This document shows, one piece after another, positions 17,749-27,017 of a stretch of 64,000 nt of DNA. Each line of letters starts with the position of its first letter. Within the stretch, counting starts at the first letter, position 1. Position numbers and translations under genes: made by a program. Source of the stretch: Chryseobacterium defluvii. GTDB lineage: Bacteria; Bacteroidota; Bacteroidia; Flavobacteriales; Weeksellaceae. The notes below the pieces were generated by a model. That model was not told where the DNA came from, searched no databases, and saw only the letters and a list, made by a program, of their open reading frames with translations. The DNA is taken from the NCBI RefSeq assembly GCF_014204415.1, contig NZ_JACHLE010000001.1, positions 62,001 to 126,000 of the forward strand, in the 5' to 3' direction.

Positions 17749-19288
17749 TAATTTCAAAACTATTATTGGTAAAGATGTTATCGAATCGCTTACAATCGGA
17801 ATGTATGACGATTCACGATTTATTTACCGTGAATATATACAAAATGCAGCAGACCAAATAGATAAAGCAAGACAGCAAGGTTTGATAGAAGAAGGCGAAA
17901 TTCATATTGTAATTGACGCTGAAAAAAAACTTATTTCCATTGAAGATGATGCAACAGGAATTGAGGAAAACAAGGTTGTTGAAATACTAAAAAACATTGC
18001 ACAATCAACTAAAAAACGAGGAATTAATAAAGGATTTAGAGGAATTGGGCGATTAGGCGGTTTGGGATATTGCGAAAAATTGGTTTTTGAAACATCATTT
18101 AAAGGTGAGGCTGTAAAATCAATAATGACATGGGACGCAAAGAAGCTAAAGGCAATTATCAATGACCGTGAACAAAAGGAAGAAGCATCAGACGTAATTG
18201 ATGCTGTTACAACACTTGAAACAAAAAAAGAAGATGCCAATAAGCATTATTTTAAAGTTTCATTGATTGGTGTTAGTAATAAAGATCTTTTGGATGTAAA
18301 AGAGATAAGAACTTATCTCTCAATGGTTGCACCAGTTGCTTTCAATAAATCATTTGTGTACGCTAAGAAAATATATGATGAACTAAAAAAAGAAGAGATT
18401 ACTGTTGATGAATACAAAACATTTATCAATACCGAACAGCTTTTTAAGGGTTACAATTCATATATCTACGAAGGCGATGTCAACAACAAAAAAAAAATCG
18501 GAGAAGTAATTGATGTGTTGTTTTTCAAAGATTATGATCCTGAAAGCAATAAATTATTTTGGGGGTGGTACGGGATTACGGAAAAAAATCAATCGCTAAA
18601 TCAAGTCAATTTTGCAAGAGGTCTCCGTTTAAGAAAGGCAAATATCCAAATTGGAAATGAAAGTACATTAACCAAACTACACAGAGACAAACGCTTTCAG
18701 TTTTATTTTTTTGGTGAAGTTTATGGATTGCACCAAGATTTAATTCCAAACGCAAGGCGTGATTATTTTTCTGAAACAGAAACTTTTTACGACTTTGAGA
18801 ACAAACTAAAATCCTTTTTTCATACGACCATACATAAACTTTGCTATACTGCTTCAGATGTAAACAGTGCCGTAAGAACTATCAATAGTTACAATGAAGT
18901 TGCTGAAGAGTTTGAAAAGAAAAAAGAAGAAGGTTTTGTTGATAAGGAAGAACAACAATCTTTTTTGGAAAATTTAAAAAAGAAAAAAGAGGAAGCAGAA
19001 AAGGCAGAAAGAAAACTAGAAAGCATAAAAACAAAATCGGCAGAAACCGACACGCTAACGCCAATAACCAAAATTATTGAACGTGCTACCTTAAACCATA
19101 CATTGACAGTAAAGAATAATGTAGAAACAGAAGTGGCAGAAGAACCTGTTTTTAGAACAGATAAACTTATAAGGCTTAACAAGCAAGAACGTAAGTTTTT
19201 GGGAAATATTTTTACAACAATCAGGAATGTATTGCCTAAAGAAACGGCAGAATTGCTAATTTTGAAGATTGAAGAAGATTATAAATGA
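17741..19288 (+). CDS. Hsp90-like GHKL ATPase, paralogue A
   Basis: The 515-residue protein overlaps herA by eight bases. The N-terminal Bergerat fold has REYIQNAAD at 30-38 (Glu31 catalytic, Asn35 Mg-binding), EDDATG at 68-73 and the ATP-lid GFRGIGRLGGLGY at 98-110. A middle domain of the Hsp90/MutL type follows (LNQVNFARGLRLRKANI, PNARRDYF). The tail (about 385-445) is a charged coiled coil. Such ATPases act as ATP-gated clamps. It lacks an Hsp90 C-terminal MEEVD-type tail and is shorter than HtpG, so it is not a general chaperone. Confidence 0.82.
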   Translation: MDNNFKTIIGKDVIESLTIGMYDDSRFIYREYIQNAADQIDKARQQGLIEEGEIHIVIDAEKKLISIEDDATGIEENKVVEILKNIAQSTKKRGINKGFRGIGRLGGLGYCEKLVFETSFKGEAVKSIMTWDAKKLKAIINDREQKEEASDVIDAVTTLETKKEDANKHYFKVSLIGVSNKDLLDVKEIRTYLSMVAPVAFNKSFVYAKKIYDELKKEEITVDEYKTFINTEQLFKGYNSYIYEGDVNNKKKIGEVIDVLFFKDYDPESNKLFWGWYGITEKNQSLNQVNFARGLRLRKANIQIGNESTLTKLHRDKRFQFYFFGEVYGLHQDLIPNARRDYFSETETFYDFENKLKSFFHTTIHKLCYTASDVNSAVRTINSYNEVAEEFEKKKEEGFVDKEEQQSFLENLKKKKEEAEKAERKLESIKTKSAETDTLTPITKIIERATLNHTLTVKNNVETEVAEEPVFRTDKLIRLNKQERKFLGNIFTTIRNVLPKETAELLILKIEEDYK

Positions 19289-20670
19289 AAATATCAATAA
19301 ATAATTTTAAGTCAATAGGCTCATTAGTTAACTATGAGATGCAACCGCTAACTATTTTGTCAGGAACAAATAGTTCGGGGAAGTCTTCTTTCATTCAGTT
19401 ATTGTTATTGTTAAAGCAAACTTTGGAAGATGATTCTGCCCAACGGCCTTTGGATTTAGGTGGAGATCTATTTAAGGTTCGTAATTATTTGGATATATTA
19501 AAAGATAAAAAAAAAGATAATAAACTCAAAGTTGAATTTACTTTTAATAAATCAGAACTCAGTAAATATAAAGACTTTCCAGAGTTAAGAATCTATGAAG
19601 CACTAGATTATAACTTACATATAGAAATTAAATTTGATTTTGACGAAAAACTGATTATAGTGAGTTCCTTTAGCGTCAAAATAGAAACTGAAATTAAACC
19701 AGACTATATAAAATTTGAAAACAACGGAACTTTATTTAATGTGGAAACTAATGTAGCGGTTTTTAGTGAAAAATTATATGGCAAAAATTACTCAATTACG
19801 AAAATAAACTATTCTTCATTCATCCCAACCAATTATGAAATTGCATTTAGTGATGGGATAATAGCTAACGAAGTTCCCAAGTTAGATGGCATAAAAGCTA
19901 TTTTAAAAGATTTTTTTACGAATCTGAATTATGTTGGTCCGCTTCGTAATGAACCAAAAGATATTTATCCAGCAAATGGAAAAAGCAACTCTGTTGGGAA
20001 ACAAGGGGAAAATGTTGCAGATATATTTTGTGAATTAGCTGAAAGACCAACAATCTTTTTTAAAATCGAAGAATCAGAAAGTAATGTAAACTTTGTAAAA
20101 ATAGAAGATACATTCATAAATGCCGTAAAATATTGGCTTTGTGAGAGATTTAATTTATGTGCAAATATTTATTCTCGAAAAGAAGCTGATTCATATATTA
20201 TTTATGTGGAGAGCTTATCGGGAATTACGTCTACCATAAAACACGTTGGTTTTGGAATTAGTCAAGTTTTACCAATTATAGTAGAAGGCTTACGTATTGC
20301 CAATAATGAAACATTTATTTTGGAACAACCTGAAATACACTTACACCCCAAAGTTCAAAGTGGTCTGACTGATTTTTTAATTTCATTAATAGAGCAAGGC
20401 AAAAAAGTTATCATAGAAACACATAGTGACCATTTAATTACACGATTGAGGAGAAGAATTGCAGAAGACCAAACTAATCAATTAGATGGTAAAATACAAT
20501 TGACGTTTGTAGAAGTAGGAAAATATGATATTTTATTCAGAAATATCACGATTGATGATTTTGGCGTAATTGAATTACCATATCCTGAAGGATTTATCGA
20601 GAAAACCGATGCAGAATTAAAAGCTATTTTGAGGGCTCAAATGAATAAACGCTTAAATCAACAAAGATGA
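19285..20670 (+). CDS. ABC-type AAA ATPase with DUF3696 tail
   Basis: The 461-residue protein overlaps its upstream neighbour by ATGA. Walker A is SGTNSSGKS at 26-34, the ABC signature region is GFGISQVLPI, Walker B is FILEQPEIHLHP and the switch is ETHSDHLI. The C-terminus (ELPYPEGFIEKTDAEL) is the DUF3696 signature. Relatives are OLD/RecF/SMC-type ATPases without long coiled coils, many of which are found in phage-defence operons as DNA- or effector-gating subunits. There is no Toprim domain, so any nuclease must come from a partner. Confidence 0.85.
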   Translation: MKISINNFKSIGSLVNYEMQPLTILSGTNSSGKSSFIQLLLLLKQTLEDDSAQRPLDLGGDLFKVRNYLDILKDKKKDNKLKVEFTFNKSELSKYKDFPELRIYEALDYNLHIEIKFDFDEKLIIVSSFSVKIETEIKPDYIKFENNGTLFNVETNVAVFSEKLYGKNYSITKINYSSFIPTNYEIAFSDGIIANEVPKLDGIKAILKDFFTNLNYVGPLRNEPKDIYPANGKSNSVGKQGENVADIFCELAERPTIFFKIEESESNVNFVKIEDTFINAVKYWLCERFNLCANIYSRKEADSYIIYVESLSGITSTIKHVGFGISQVLPIIVEGLRIANNETFILEQPEIHLHPKVQSGLTDFLISLIEQGKKVIIETHSDHLITRLRRRIAEDQTNQLDGKIQLTFVEVGKYDILFRNITIDDFGVIELPYPEGFIEKTDAELKAILRAQMNKRLNQQR

Positions 20671-21488
20671 GTTTAATTGCTGCCATAGATATATCTACTT
20701 TTATTTGGTGTGAAGAAGATTTTAATAAGAACAAAAATCACTATATAGTTCTAAAGACTTTGGCACCTAATATCTACTCCCAAATAAAAGAGTTGAAATT
20801 GCCAATATTATTGAGAAATGAACTTTATCAATCAATAATGAATGAATTTCCTTACAATATGGTAATGGAAATAGGATACGATTTTCAGAAATTAACATTA
20901 GAGTTTTTAACTGATACTTTTTCTAATTGGGTATTATATACGAATGATAATGATAAGTCAATAACCTCTACCCCAGAAATTTCAAAGCCCCATTTTAGTG
21001 ATAATATTCAAGTAGAATTACATAGTCAAGTATGTCACCTATTTCATAATAGTCAAAATCCTGAGCCTAAATACATTGCTTATGATTATTTTTTTGAAAG
21101 TGAAAATAATCTTGTTCTGAGCAAACAAGACTACAATGTAAATGTTGAAACACTTAGGTATAGCACCGAAAAAGAAATAGAAAATTTCTTCAATAAGTTT
21201 AAAATAAAATTTGAGCATAACCCTAAACACAGACGTGAGGCATATTACGATTATGATCGTAATGAAGATGTATCACCATTTAGTTGTTACCATAATCAAG
21301 GCGAGAACAAAGCTCAAGAATTATTGGATAATGCAATTTTATACAATGGGGTTTACTATAATTTTGATTTGGATAACAACGTCTTTGTTCGTTTTATCAA
21401 AACAAGTAATCTAATATATCACGGACATGATTTATTAGATGAAGGAAATCATATTCCAAACGTGGTAAAAAAGAAATTGAGTAAGTAA
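20667..21488 (+). CDS. Unknown protein coupled to the DUF3696 ATPase
   Basis: I do not recognise this 273-residue protein. It overlaps the ATPase stop by ATGA and its own stop overlaps the next start by one base (TAATG), so it is an integral part of the operon. The N-terminus AAIDISTFIW with an acidic residue after a strand, followed by LRNELYQSIMNEFP, is vaguely PIN-like (Asp8, Glu52, Glu60), but I cannot confirm a full acidic site. The second half contains HNPKHRREAYYDYDRNEDVSP and ends with HIPNVVKKK. It could be the partner or nuclease of the DUF3696 ATPase. Confidence 0.75.
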   Translation: MSLIAAIDISTFIWCEEDFNKNKNHYIVLKTLAPNIYSQIKELKLPILLRNELYQSIMNEFPYNMVMEIGYDFQKLTLEFLTDTFSNWVLYTNDNDKSITSTPEISKPHFSDNIQVELHSQVCHLFHNSQNPEPKYIAYDYFFESENNLVLSKQDYNVNVETLRYSTEKEIENFFNKFKIKFEHNPKHRREAYYDYDRNEDVSPFSCYHNQGENKAQELLDNAILYNGVYYNFDLDNNVFVRFIKTSNLIYHGHDLLDEGNHIPNVVKKKLSK

Positions 21489-23041
21489 TGGAAAAAGAGA
21501 TCAAACCGACAATAGGTAAAACAGTTTTGGAAACTCTAACATCTGGAATGTATGATGATGCAAGGTTTGTTTTCCGTGAATATATTCAAAATGCTGCCGA
21601 CCAGATTGACGAAGCTGTAGAATTAAGCATTTTAGGAGATAAAAGTGATGGCGAAATAAAAATTTTTATAGACACAGAAAATAAAAAAATAACTATTACA
21701 GATAATGCAACAGGTGTACGCCAAAAAGATGTTGTTCGTCTTTTAGGTGATGTTGCAAATTCTCAAAAGGACACAGCAAAAAGAAAAGGATTTAGAGGAA
21801 TTGGACGTTTAGGAGGTCTAGGTTATTGTGATAAATTAATTTTTGAAACAAGTTATCGAGACGAAAGTGTTAAAAGCAAAATGATACTTGATGCTAAATT
21901 GTTAAAAAAGATAATTGAAAACCGTAAAGACAATAGTGATGCTATGGCTGCTATGAGCGTAATTACGGTGGAAGACCCTCCAAAAGAAGAAGATTTAGAC
22001 AAACATTATTTCCGTGTAATACTTGAAAATGTTCATAATGATAATTTGCTTGATGTAGACTTTGTAACAGAATATCTATCAATGGTTGCACCAGTGCCTT
22101 TTTCTTCATCATTCACATTTACCGACGAAATAAAGACATATCTCAAAAGCAGAAATTTAGTACTAGATGAATACAATATTGAAATAAATAACAATACGCT
22201 TTTCAAAAGATATAAAAATACTTTTACTGACGATAAAGGTAAAAATGTGTCCAATTTAATTGGTGTTGATTTTGTAGATATCAGAAATGACAATCAAGAA
22301 TTGTTAGCTACCTGTTGGTACGGTTATCGGGAACACTCGAATATTGTCCTTGATGAATTAAATTTAGAGAGAGGATTAAGGATAAGAACAAAAAATATTG
22401 CAATTGGAAACGAGTTCACTTGTAATAGATTTTTTGACCAAGAGAGAACAAATCTTCGATTTATAGGAGAAATTCATACTTTAAATGATGGTTTTATTCC
22501 CAACGCCAGACGTGATTATTTTACGGAAAATATAACCTATGAACAGTTTGAGAAAAACCTAAGAGAAATTCTAAAAGCAGAAAACCTTGAAAACAGATTG
22601 GCTCAAACGGCTTCTAAATTACATAATAGACTAAAAGAAATTGAAAAGTATCAAGAAAAATATGGAGAATTTATGGAAAAAAAAGGTTTTTTTGAAAATG
22701 CAGCAACTGAAAGTTTCCATTTAAACAGATTAAAGGAGTTAGAAGAAAAAGCAAGAAAAGCAAAAATTGAAATTGAAAAAATTAATGCTAAAGCTACCGT
22801 TTCTGAAAATGTGAAAAAATTATTTAATAGTATCGTTGGAGATAAAGATTTGTCAATAAATTACTTGACGGGTCAAGATCTGCAAATTAGTAAATACACT
22901 CCACCAACTTTTGAAAAATTAAGAGAAGAACAAAAATTAGTTGTTTTAGAAATTTTTGAAATTCTTGAAGAAGAACTTGATTTCGATATATCCGAGTTAA
23001 TAAAAAAAAGAATCGTTGAGAAATACAACAGTGATGAATAA
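21488..23041 (+). CDS. Hsp90-like GHKL ATPase, paralogue B
   Basis: This 517-residue paralogue of the gene at 17741 shares MYDD(A/S)RF and REYIQNAADQID at 29-42. It has TDNATG at 71-76, the lid GFRGIGRLGGLGY at 101-113, the middle-domain LNLERGLRIRTKNIAIGNE, FIPNARRDYF, and a coiled-coil tail (ENAATESFHLNRLKELE). The two copies differ along their length enough to be an old duplication, which suggests an obligate heterodimer or two separate clamps. The family acts through ATP-driven N-terminal dimerisation. It overlaps the next gene by eight bases. Confidence 0.82.
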   Translation: MEKEIKPTIGKTVLETLTSGMYDDARFVFREYIQNAADQIDEAVELSILGDKSDGEIKIFIDTENKKITITDNATGVRQKDVVRLLGDVANSQKDTAKRKGFRGIGRLGGLGYCDKLIFETSYRDESVKSKMILDAKLLKKIIENRKDNSDAMAAMSVITVEDPPKEEDLDKHYFRVILENVHNDNLLDVDFVTEYLSMVAPVPFSSSFTFTDEIKTYLKSRNLVLDEYNIEINNNTLFKRYKNTFTDDKGKNVSNLIGVDFVDIRNDNQELLATCWYGYREHSNIVLDELNLERGLRIRTKNIAIGNEFTCNRFFDQERTNLRFIGEIHTLNDGFIPNARRDYFTENITYEQFEKNLREILKAENLENRLAQTASKLHNRLKEIEKYQEKYGEFMEKKGFFENAATESFHLNRLKELEEKARKAKIEIEKINAKATVSENVKKLFNSIVGDKDLSINYLTGQDLQISKYTPPTFEKLREEQKLVVLEIFEILEEELDFDISELIKKRIVEKYNSDE

Positions 23042-25055
23042 TAAAAAACGGAAAATACTTCTAATAGAGCCAAACTATAAAAACAAATATCCACCTATTG
23101 GATTAATGAAAATTGCATCTTACCATCGTCTGTTAGGTGATGATGTAAAATTTTATAAAGGTGATTTAAAAGATCTTGTAGTTGATGAATTGTTTGAAGA
23201 ATGTTTGGTGAAACTAGCTAAAATAGACTCTTCAATCAATTGGATACAAAAAGCATTCTTCATCAAACAGTTTATTAAATCAGGGAAAAAGCACTTTATT
23301 GAACTTTTAGAGCTTAAAGAAACTAGGTATGCTTCACTTGCTATTGAAGTTATTGACGAATTTTCAAAAACATTTCGCAAAAAAAATTATGAGCCTTTTT
23401 GGGATAGAATTTATGTTACTACTCTTTTTACTTTCTATTGGAAAATAACAGTAGATACAATCAATTTTGTAAAACCATTAGTAAACGATTCTTCACAAAT
23501 TTTTGTTGGAGGTGTTTTAGCATCTCTGCTTCATAAAGAATTAGAAGAGGCTACGGGAATAAAACCACACCAAGGATTACTTGACCGTCCCGGGATGTTA
23601 GATCCAAACATTAAAGAAGCAAAGAAAATTATCATTGATAATCTTCCCCTTGACTATTCAATTCTTGACGAAATTGATTATCAATACCCAACTGAAAGTG
23701 CTTATTTTACCTTTATGACAAAAGGTTGCACAAGAAAATGTGCGTTTTGTTCGGTTCCTATATTAGAACCAACTTACAAACCAAAAATTGAAACTAAAGG
23801 AAAATTTGACGAAATAAAGGAACTGTATGGAGAACAGCAAAATTTATTGCTGATGGACAACAATGTATTGGCTTCACCAAACTTTGCAGAAATTATTCAG
23901 GAAATTAAAGATATGGGCTTTGTGAAAGGAACAACTTGGGAAGAACCAAATCAGCTTGAAATTGCAATTAGAAATCTACAAAACCATCCAAATACAAGAG
24001 CATATACTAAGCGAAGCTTCAGATTATTTCACGAACTTATAAAACGTTTGAAAGGAGAAAATCAACAGTTCGCATATAATGTACTGGATGACTGTCAGTT
24101 GTTGAATTTTGAAACAACGACAAAAGAAAATCTAATTAAGGCGTATAATGAGTTAAAAGATTTAAATGAAAAATATAGAATAAAATCAAAAAAACTTCGC
24201 TATGTAGATTTCAATCAAGGGACTGATGCAAGATATGTTACCGATGAGTTTATGAAGCTAATGAGCGAAATTCCAATCCGACCTTTGCGAATTGCTTTTG
24301 ATTATATTGGAATTAGAAAACAATATGAAAATGCAGTTAAATTAGCTGCAAAGTATGGTATTCGCGAACTATCAAACTACATTCTATATAACTTTAATGA
24401 CAAACCAGAAGATTTGTACAACCGATTGGAAATAAATATCAATTTATGTCATGAACATAATATTGATATTTTTTCATTTCCTATGAAATATATTCCATTA
24501 TTTGGCGAAGATGCTAAGCATAGAGAATACACAGGAAAGCATTGGAATAAAAAGTTTATCCGCGCAGTGCAATCTGTCTTAAATGTTACAAAAGGTATTG
24601 TTGCACCAGCAAGCAAAAAAGAACAAACTTCGTTTTTTCATAAAGCATTTGGTAATAATATTGAAGAATATTTTGAAATTCTATATATGCCAGAAACTTA
24701 TATTGTTTACAGAAGTGTTTTCGAAAAAACATTAGGTTATACCGATATTTGGAAACAAGAATATCAATCTATTAAGAAAAGTAAGGATTGGCAAGAAGCA
24801 AAAGGAATAATTGAATCAAATGATTTTTCAAATATTGAAGAAAGGACAATTAATCCTGTAATTAGAGAGTTTTTAAGGCATTATCAAATTCAAAGAAGCA
24901 CTTTGAAAAATGAAGACAAAGAGTATATGACATTAAAAAAACAGTATGATAAACTCATAAAATCAGACCGTTTTATTGATTTGACGTTAACTTATGACTT
25001 TGAAGATGAGCAACCTACTATTAAAAGCAAAAAAAAAATAATACAATTAAAGTAA
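23034..25055 (+). CDS. B12-binding-type radical SAM protein
   Basis: I chose the ATG at 23034 (673 residues), which overlaps the upstream stop by eight bases. The N-terminus KILLIEPNYKNKYPPIGLMKIASY is the usual start of B12-binding radical SAM proteins, although the cobalamin His motif DxHxxG is not evident. The radical SAM cluster is MTKGCTRKCAFCS with Cys232, Cys236 and Cys239, in the order CxxxCxxC. FILYNFNDKPEDLYNRL fits the end of the barrel. The substrate is unknown. It differs from viperin-type enzymes in its N-terminal domain. It is the last gene of the operon. Confidence 0.85.
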   Translation: MNNKKRKILLIEPNYKNKYPPIGLMKIASYHRLLGDDVKFYKGDLKDLVVDELFEECLVKLAKIDSSINWIQKAFFIKQFIKSGKKHFIELLELKETRYASLAIEVIDEFSKTFRKKNYEPFWDRIYVTTLFTFYWKITVDTINFVKPLVNDSSQIFVGGVLASLLHKELEEATGIKPHQGLLDRPGMLDPNIKEAKKIIIDNLPLDYSILDEIDYQYPTESAYFTFMTKGCTRKCAFCSVPILEPTYKPKIETKGKFDEIKELYGEQQNLLLMDNNVLASPNFAEIIQEIKDMGFVKGTTWEEPNQLEIAIRNLQNHPNTRAYTKRSFRLFHELIKRLKGENQQFAYNVLDDCQLLNFETTTKENLIKAYNELKDLNEKYRIKSKKLRYVDFNQGTDARYVTDEFMKLMSEIPIRPLRIAFDYIGIRKQYENAVKLAAKYGIRELSNYILYNFNDKPEDLYNRLEININLCHEHNIDIFSFPMKYIPLFGEDAKHREYTGKHWNKKFIRAVQSVLNVTKGIVAPASKKEQTSFFHKAFGNNIEEYFEILYMPETYIVYRSVFEKTLGYTDIWKQEYQSIKKSKDWQEAKGIIESNDFSNIEERTINPVIREFLRHYQIQRSTLKNEDKEYMTLKKQYDKLIKSDRFIDLTLTYDFEDEQPTIKSKKKIIQLK

Positions 25056-25218
25056 TGTCTCAATATTAAAATATATGGAGGGAGATAAAATATGGATTTA
25101 TGGTTTTGAAAACGTCAATAGTGACACTATTTAATATGAAGATAATCATCTTTTCTTTTGATTTCAATTCCTGCCCGAAGTGGCAGGAACTATTTACGAC
25201 ACCAGAACTTCCTCCTTC
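25056..25218. other. Gap after the seven-gene operon, with a hairpin
   Basis: TTCCTGCC and GGCAGGAA (25168-25189) form a perfect 8-bp stem with a 6-base loop about 110 bases after the radical SAM stop. No T-run follows, so it is not a clear terminator. Nothing else is supported here. Confidence 0.4.
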
Positions 25219-25440
25219 ACTTCCTGCACCTCGGCTCCCTCTCACGAACAGGAATTGAGATAAAAAACCTCTGTAAAGAAGTAAATCCTTTATTAAAGGG
25301 TATTGAAAATGTAAGTTGTTCACCATCAGTCTGTACGAATTTACGTACAGACTGATGGTAATAATAAAAGCAGGTTCAGGATTGTATAAAAATTAGAAAT
25401 TTTATATTTTTGTTCGATCAAAAAAGAAAATCGATCTTTG
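25219..25440 (+). repeat. Palindrome-promoter repeat, unit A
   Basis: A unit of about 220 bases related to 25450-25680, 54626-54835 and 56368-56580. It holds a perfect 16-bp hairpin at 25322-25359 (ACCATCAGTCTGTACG with 6-base loop) and then TATTTTTG at 25405-25412, an exact match to the Bacteroidota -7 box. Confidence 0.7.
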
Positions 25441-25449
25441 ACTTTGTGT

Positions 25450-25680
25450 TTAGGCTCCCTCTCATGAAACAGGTGTTGAGATAAAAAACATCTGAAAATG
25501 AAGAAAGTCTTTATTGAAGGGTGTTGAAAATGTAAGTTACTTACCATCAGTGTGTACGAATATTGGTACACACTGATGGTAATACAAAAAGAAGTTTGCA
25601 GATTGTAAAAAAACAGAAATTTTGTATTTTTGTTCCCTTCAAAAAGAAAAATGTTCTTTGACTTTGATGATTAAATATGG
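25450..25680 (+). repeat. Palindrome-promoter repeat, unit B
   Basis: Second unit, adjoining the transposase 3' end. The hairpin at 25543-25580 (15-bp stem) differs from unit A by a paired C-G to G-C change (C25331/G25350 against G25552/C25571), so pairing is preserved. TATTTTTG lies at 25625-25632. Confidence 0.7.
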
Positions 25681-25737
25681 AAATATAGAAAATAGAAATA
25701 GAACCCATTGCAGAAACAGTATTTTCTCATGAAAGTC

Positions 25738-27017
25738 CTATGCTGCTTTACAACAAGAGTTGCGATTATTTTGTAATCGTTGTTTGTTGATTCGTTCTAA
25801 TGTTGGTTTTATGTTGATGAGTTCAGGATTTAAATGAATCTCATCAGGAGTGTAAGTCCAGTGCTGATAATGAGGTCTTATAGAATTGTAATCTTTCACA
25901 AAGAACCCAATGATTTTGTGAAAATCCCGTGAATGAATTTCACCGTGGCAACGGAGAAATTTCTTGAGAATTTGAAAATGCCCTTCAATCATAGAATTAG
26001 AGAACAGTACATCTTTGAGGGCAACTTTCTTGTGAATATTCACCTGGCAATGTCGGATAAAGTTTCGGATTCTGAAGTTATTGTTTTCTGAGCCACCATC
26101 TACAATGAGATCCAAATCAGCAGGAGAGAGGATTTTGCTGAATTGTAAAAGTATTGCATCTTTCAGACTGATAAGTCTTGTTTTGGCAGTTTTATCACGA
26201 GATATAGTATAAGCAATCACTTTTCTTGAAAAGTTATCCAAGACCGTATGAATGTAGAATTTGACATTATCAGAAGTCACAAACTCTGTAACGTCAGCAT
26301 GCCAGATTTCATTGGGACTGGAAGCTTTCACCGAACCTCGTTTCTTTGGTTTTTTACCGGATTTTCTTTTTTTAGAGATATCCAATCGAAGACAATACCT
26401 ATACCAAGAAGTTCTGGACATTGAGATATGTCCTTTTTTAATAGCATATCCCCAAACGGAAGCGGTGCTCCAGGCAGAAAACCTTTTTCTGGACTGAGGC
26501 TTTTTAAAACATTGATTTCTTTTTGAGAAATCTGATTAGGAAAACGCTTCTTGCAATATCCAATGATAGACAAAGAACATCTAAATAATCGGTTGCTTTT
26601 CCAAATGTTGAACTGATGCGGAGTAATTTGCAAGAACTTACAAACTAAATTCCGATCAAACTCTACAGGGAGATTAGAAACAAGATCAATAACAGCTTCC
26701 CTATTCTGAAGGATAATTTTCTCGAAATTCTTTTTCCCGATGAATTCAATAATAGTTATATACAAACGGCAGAAAGCATAAATAGCTACTCTAATTTTAC
26801 GAAGCCGTTTATCAAGAATGAGTTTGACTTGTTCCAAGTCAGTTTCCACTTGGGAAGCAAATTCATTTCCAACAAATTTCTGGGGATTAAGTTCTTTCCA
26901 GTTTTGGGAAGTAGATCTGGGAATAGAAGAAGTGAAAGAGTGGGGTAGAACCTGCTGTTGAATTCCTAAAGCATAAGAAGTCTTAATAGTTGAATGGTAC
27001 CTGTTGTATTTTTTCAT
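25738..27017 (-). pseudogene. DDE integrase-type transposase, frameshifted
   Basis: The coding region reads right to left from the ATG at 27017. The N-terminal half (to about 26500) and the C-terminal catalytic half (from about 26510 down) are in different frames: LKSLSPEKGF in the first continues as a -1 frame reading through WGYAIKKG into SRTSWYRYCLRLDI. The catalytic part has the rve pattern: NEIWHADVTEF, HTVLDNFSRKVIAY, LIVDGGSENNN and a late Glu in FSNSMIEGHF. The copy at 56671-57938 stays in frame at this point, so the shift looks like a one-base deletion, though programmed frameshifting cannot be excluded. The element resembles IS3/IS481-type transposases. Confidence 0.8.

Noticed and set aside
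15754..24000. Many minus-strand open frames inside the seven-gene operon
   Set aside because: They run opposite to long, recognisable proteins and have the low-complexity Ser/Leu/Phe composition of antisense frames in AT-rich genes.
14915..25055. Reading of the seven-gene operon as a BREX, DISARM or Druantia system
   Set aside because: None of the hallmark genes (PglX/PglZ/BrxC, DrmA/B, DruE) are present.
25066..25571. Short minus-strand open frames across repeat units A and B
   Set aside because: They read through the hairpins and share sequence only because the units are repeats. No start or stop is conserved in units C and D.
25219..25680. Repeats A and B considered as a CRISPR array
   Set aside because: Units are about 220 bases, only two are adjacent, and there are no regular spacers or cas genes.
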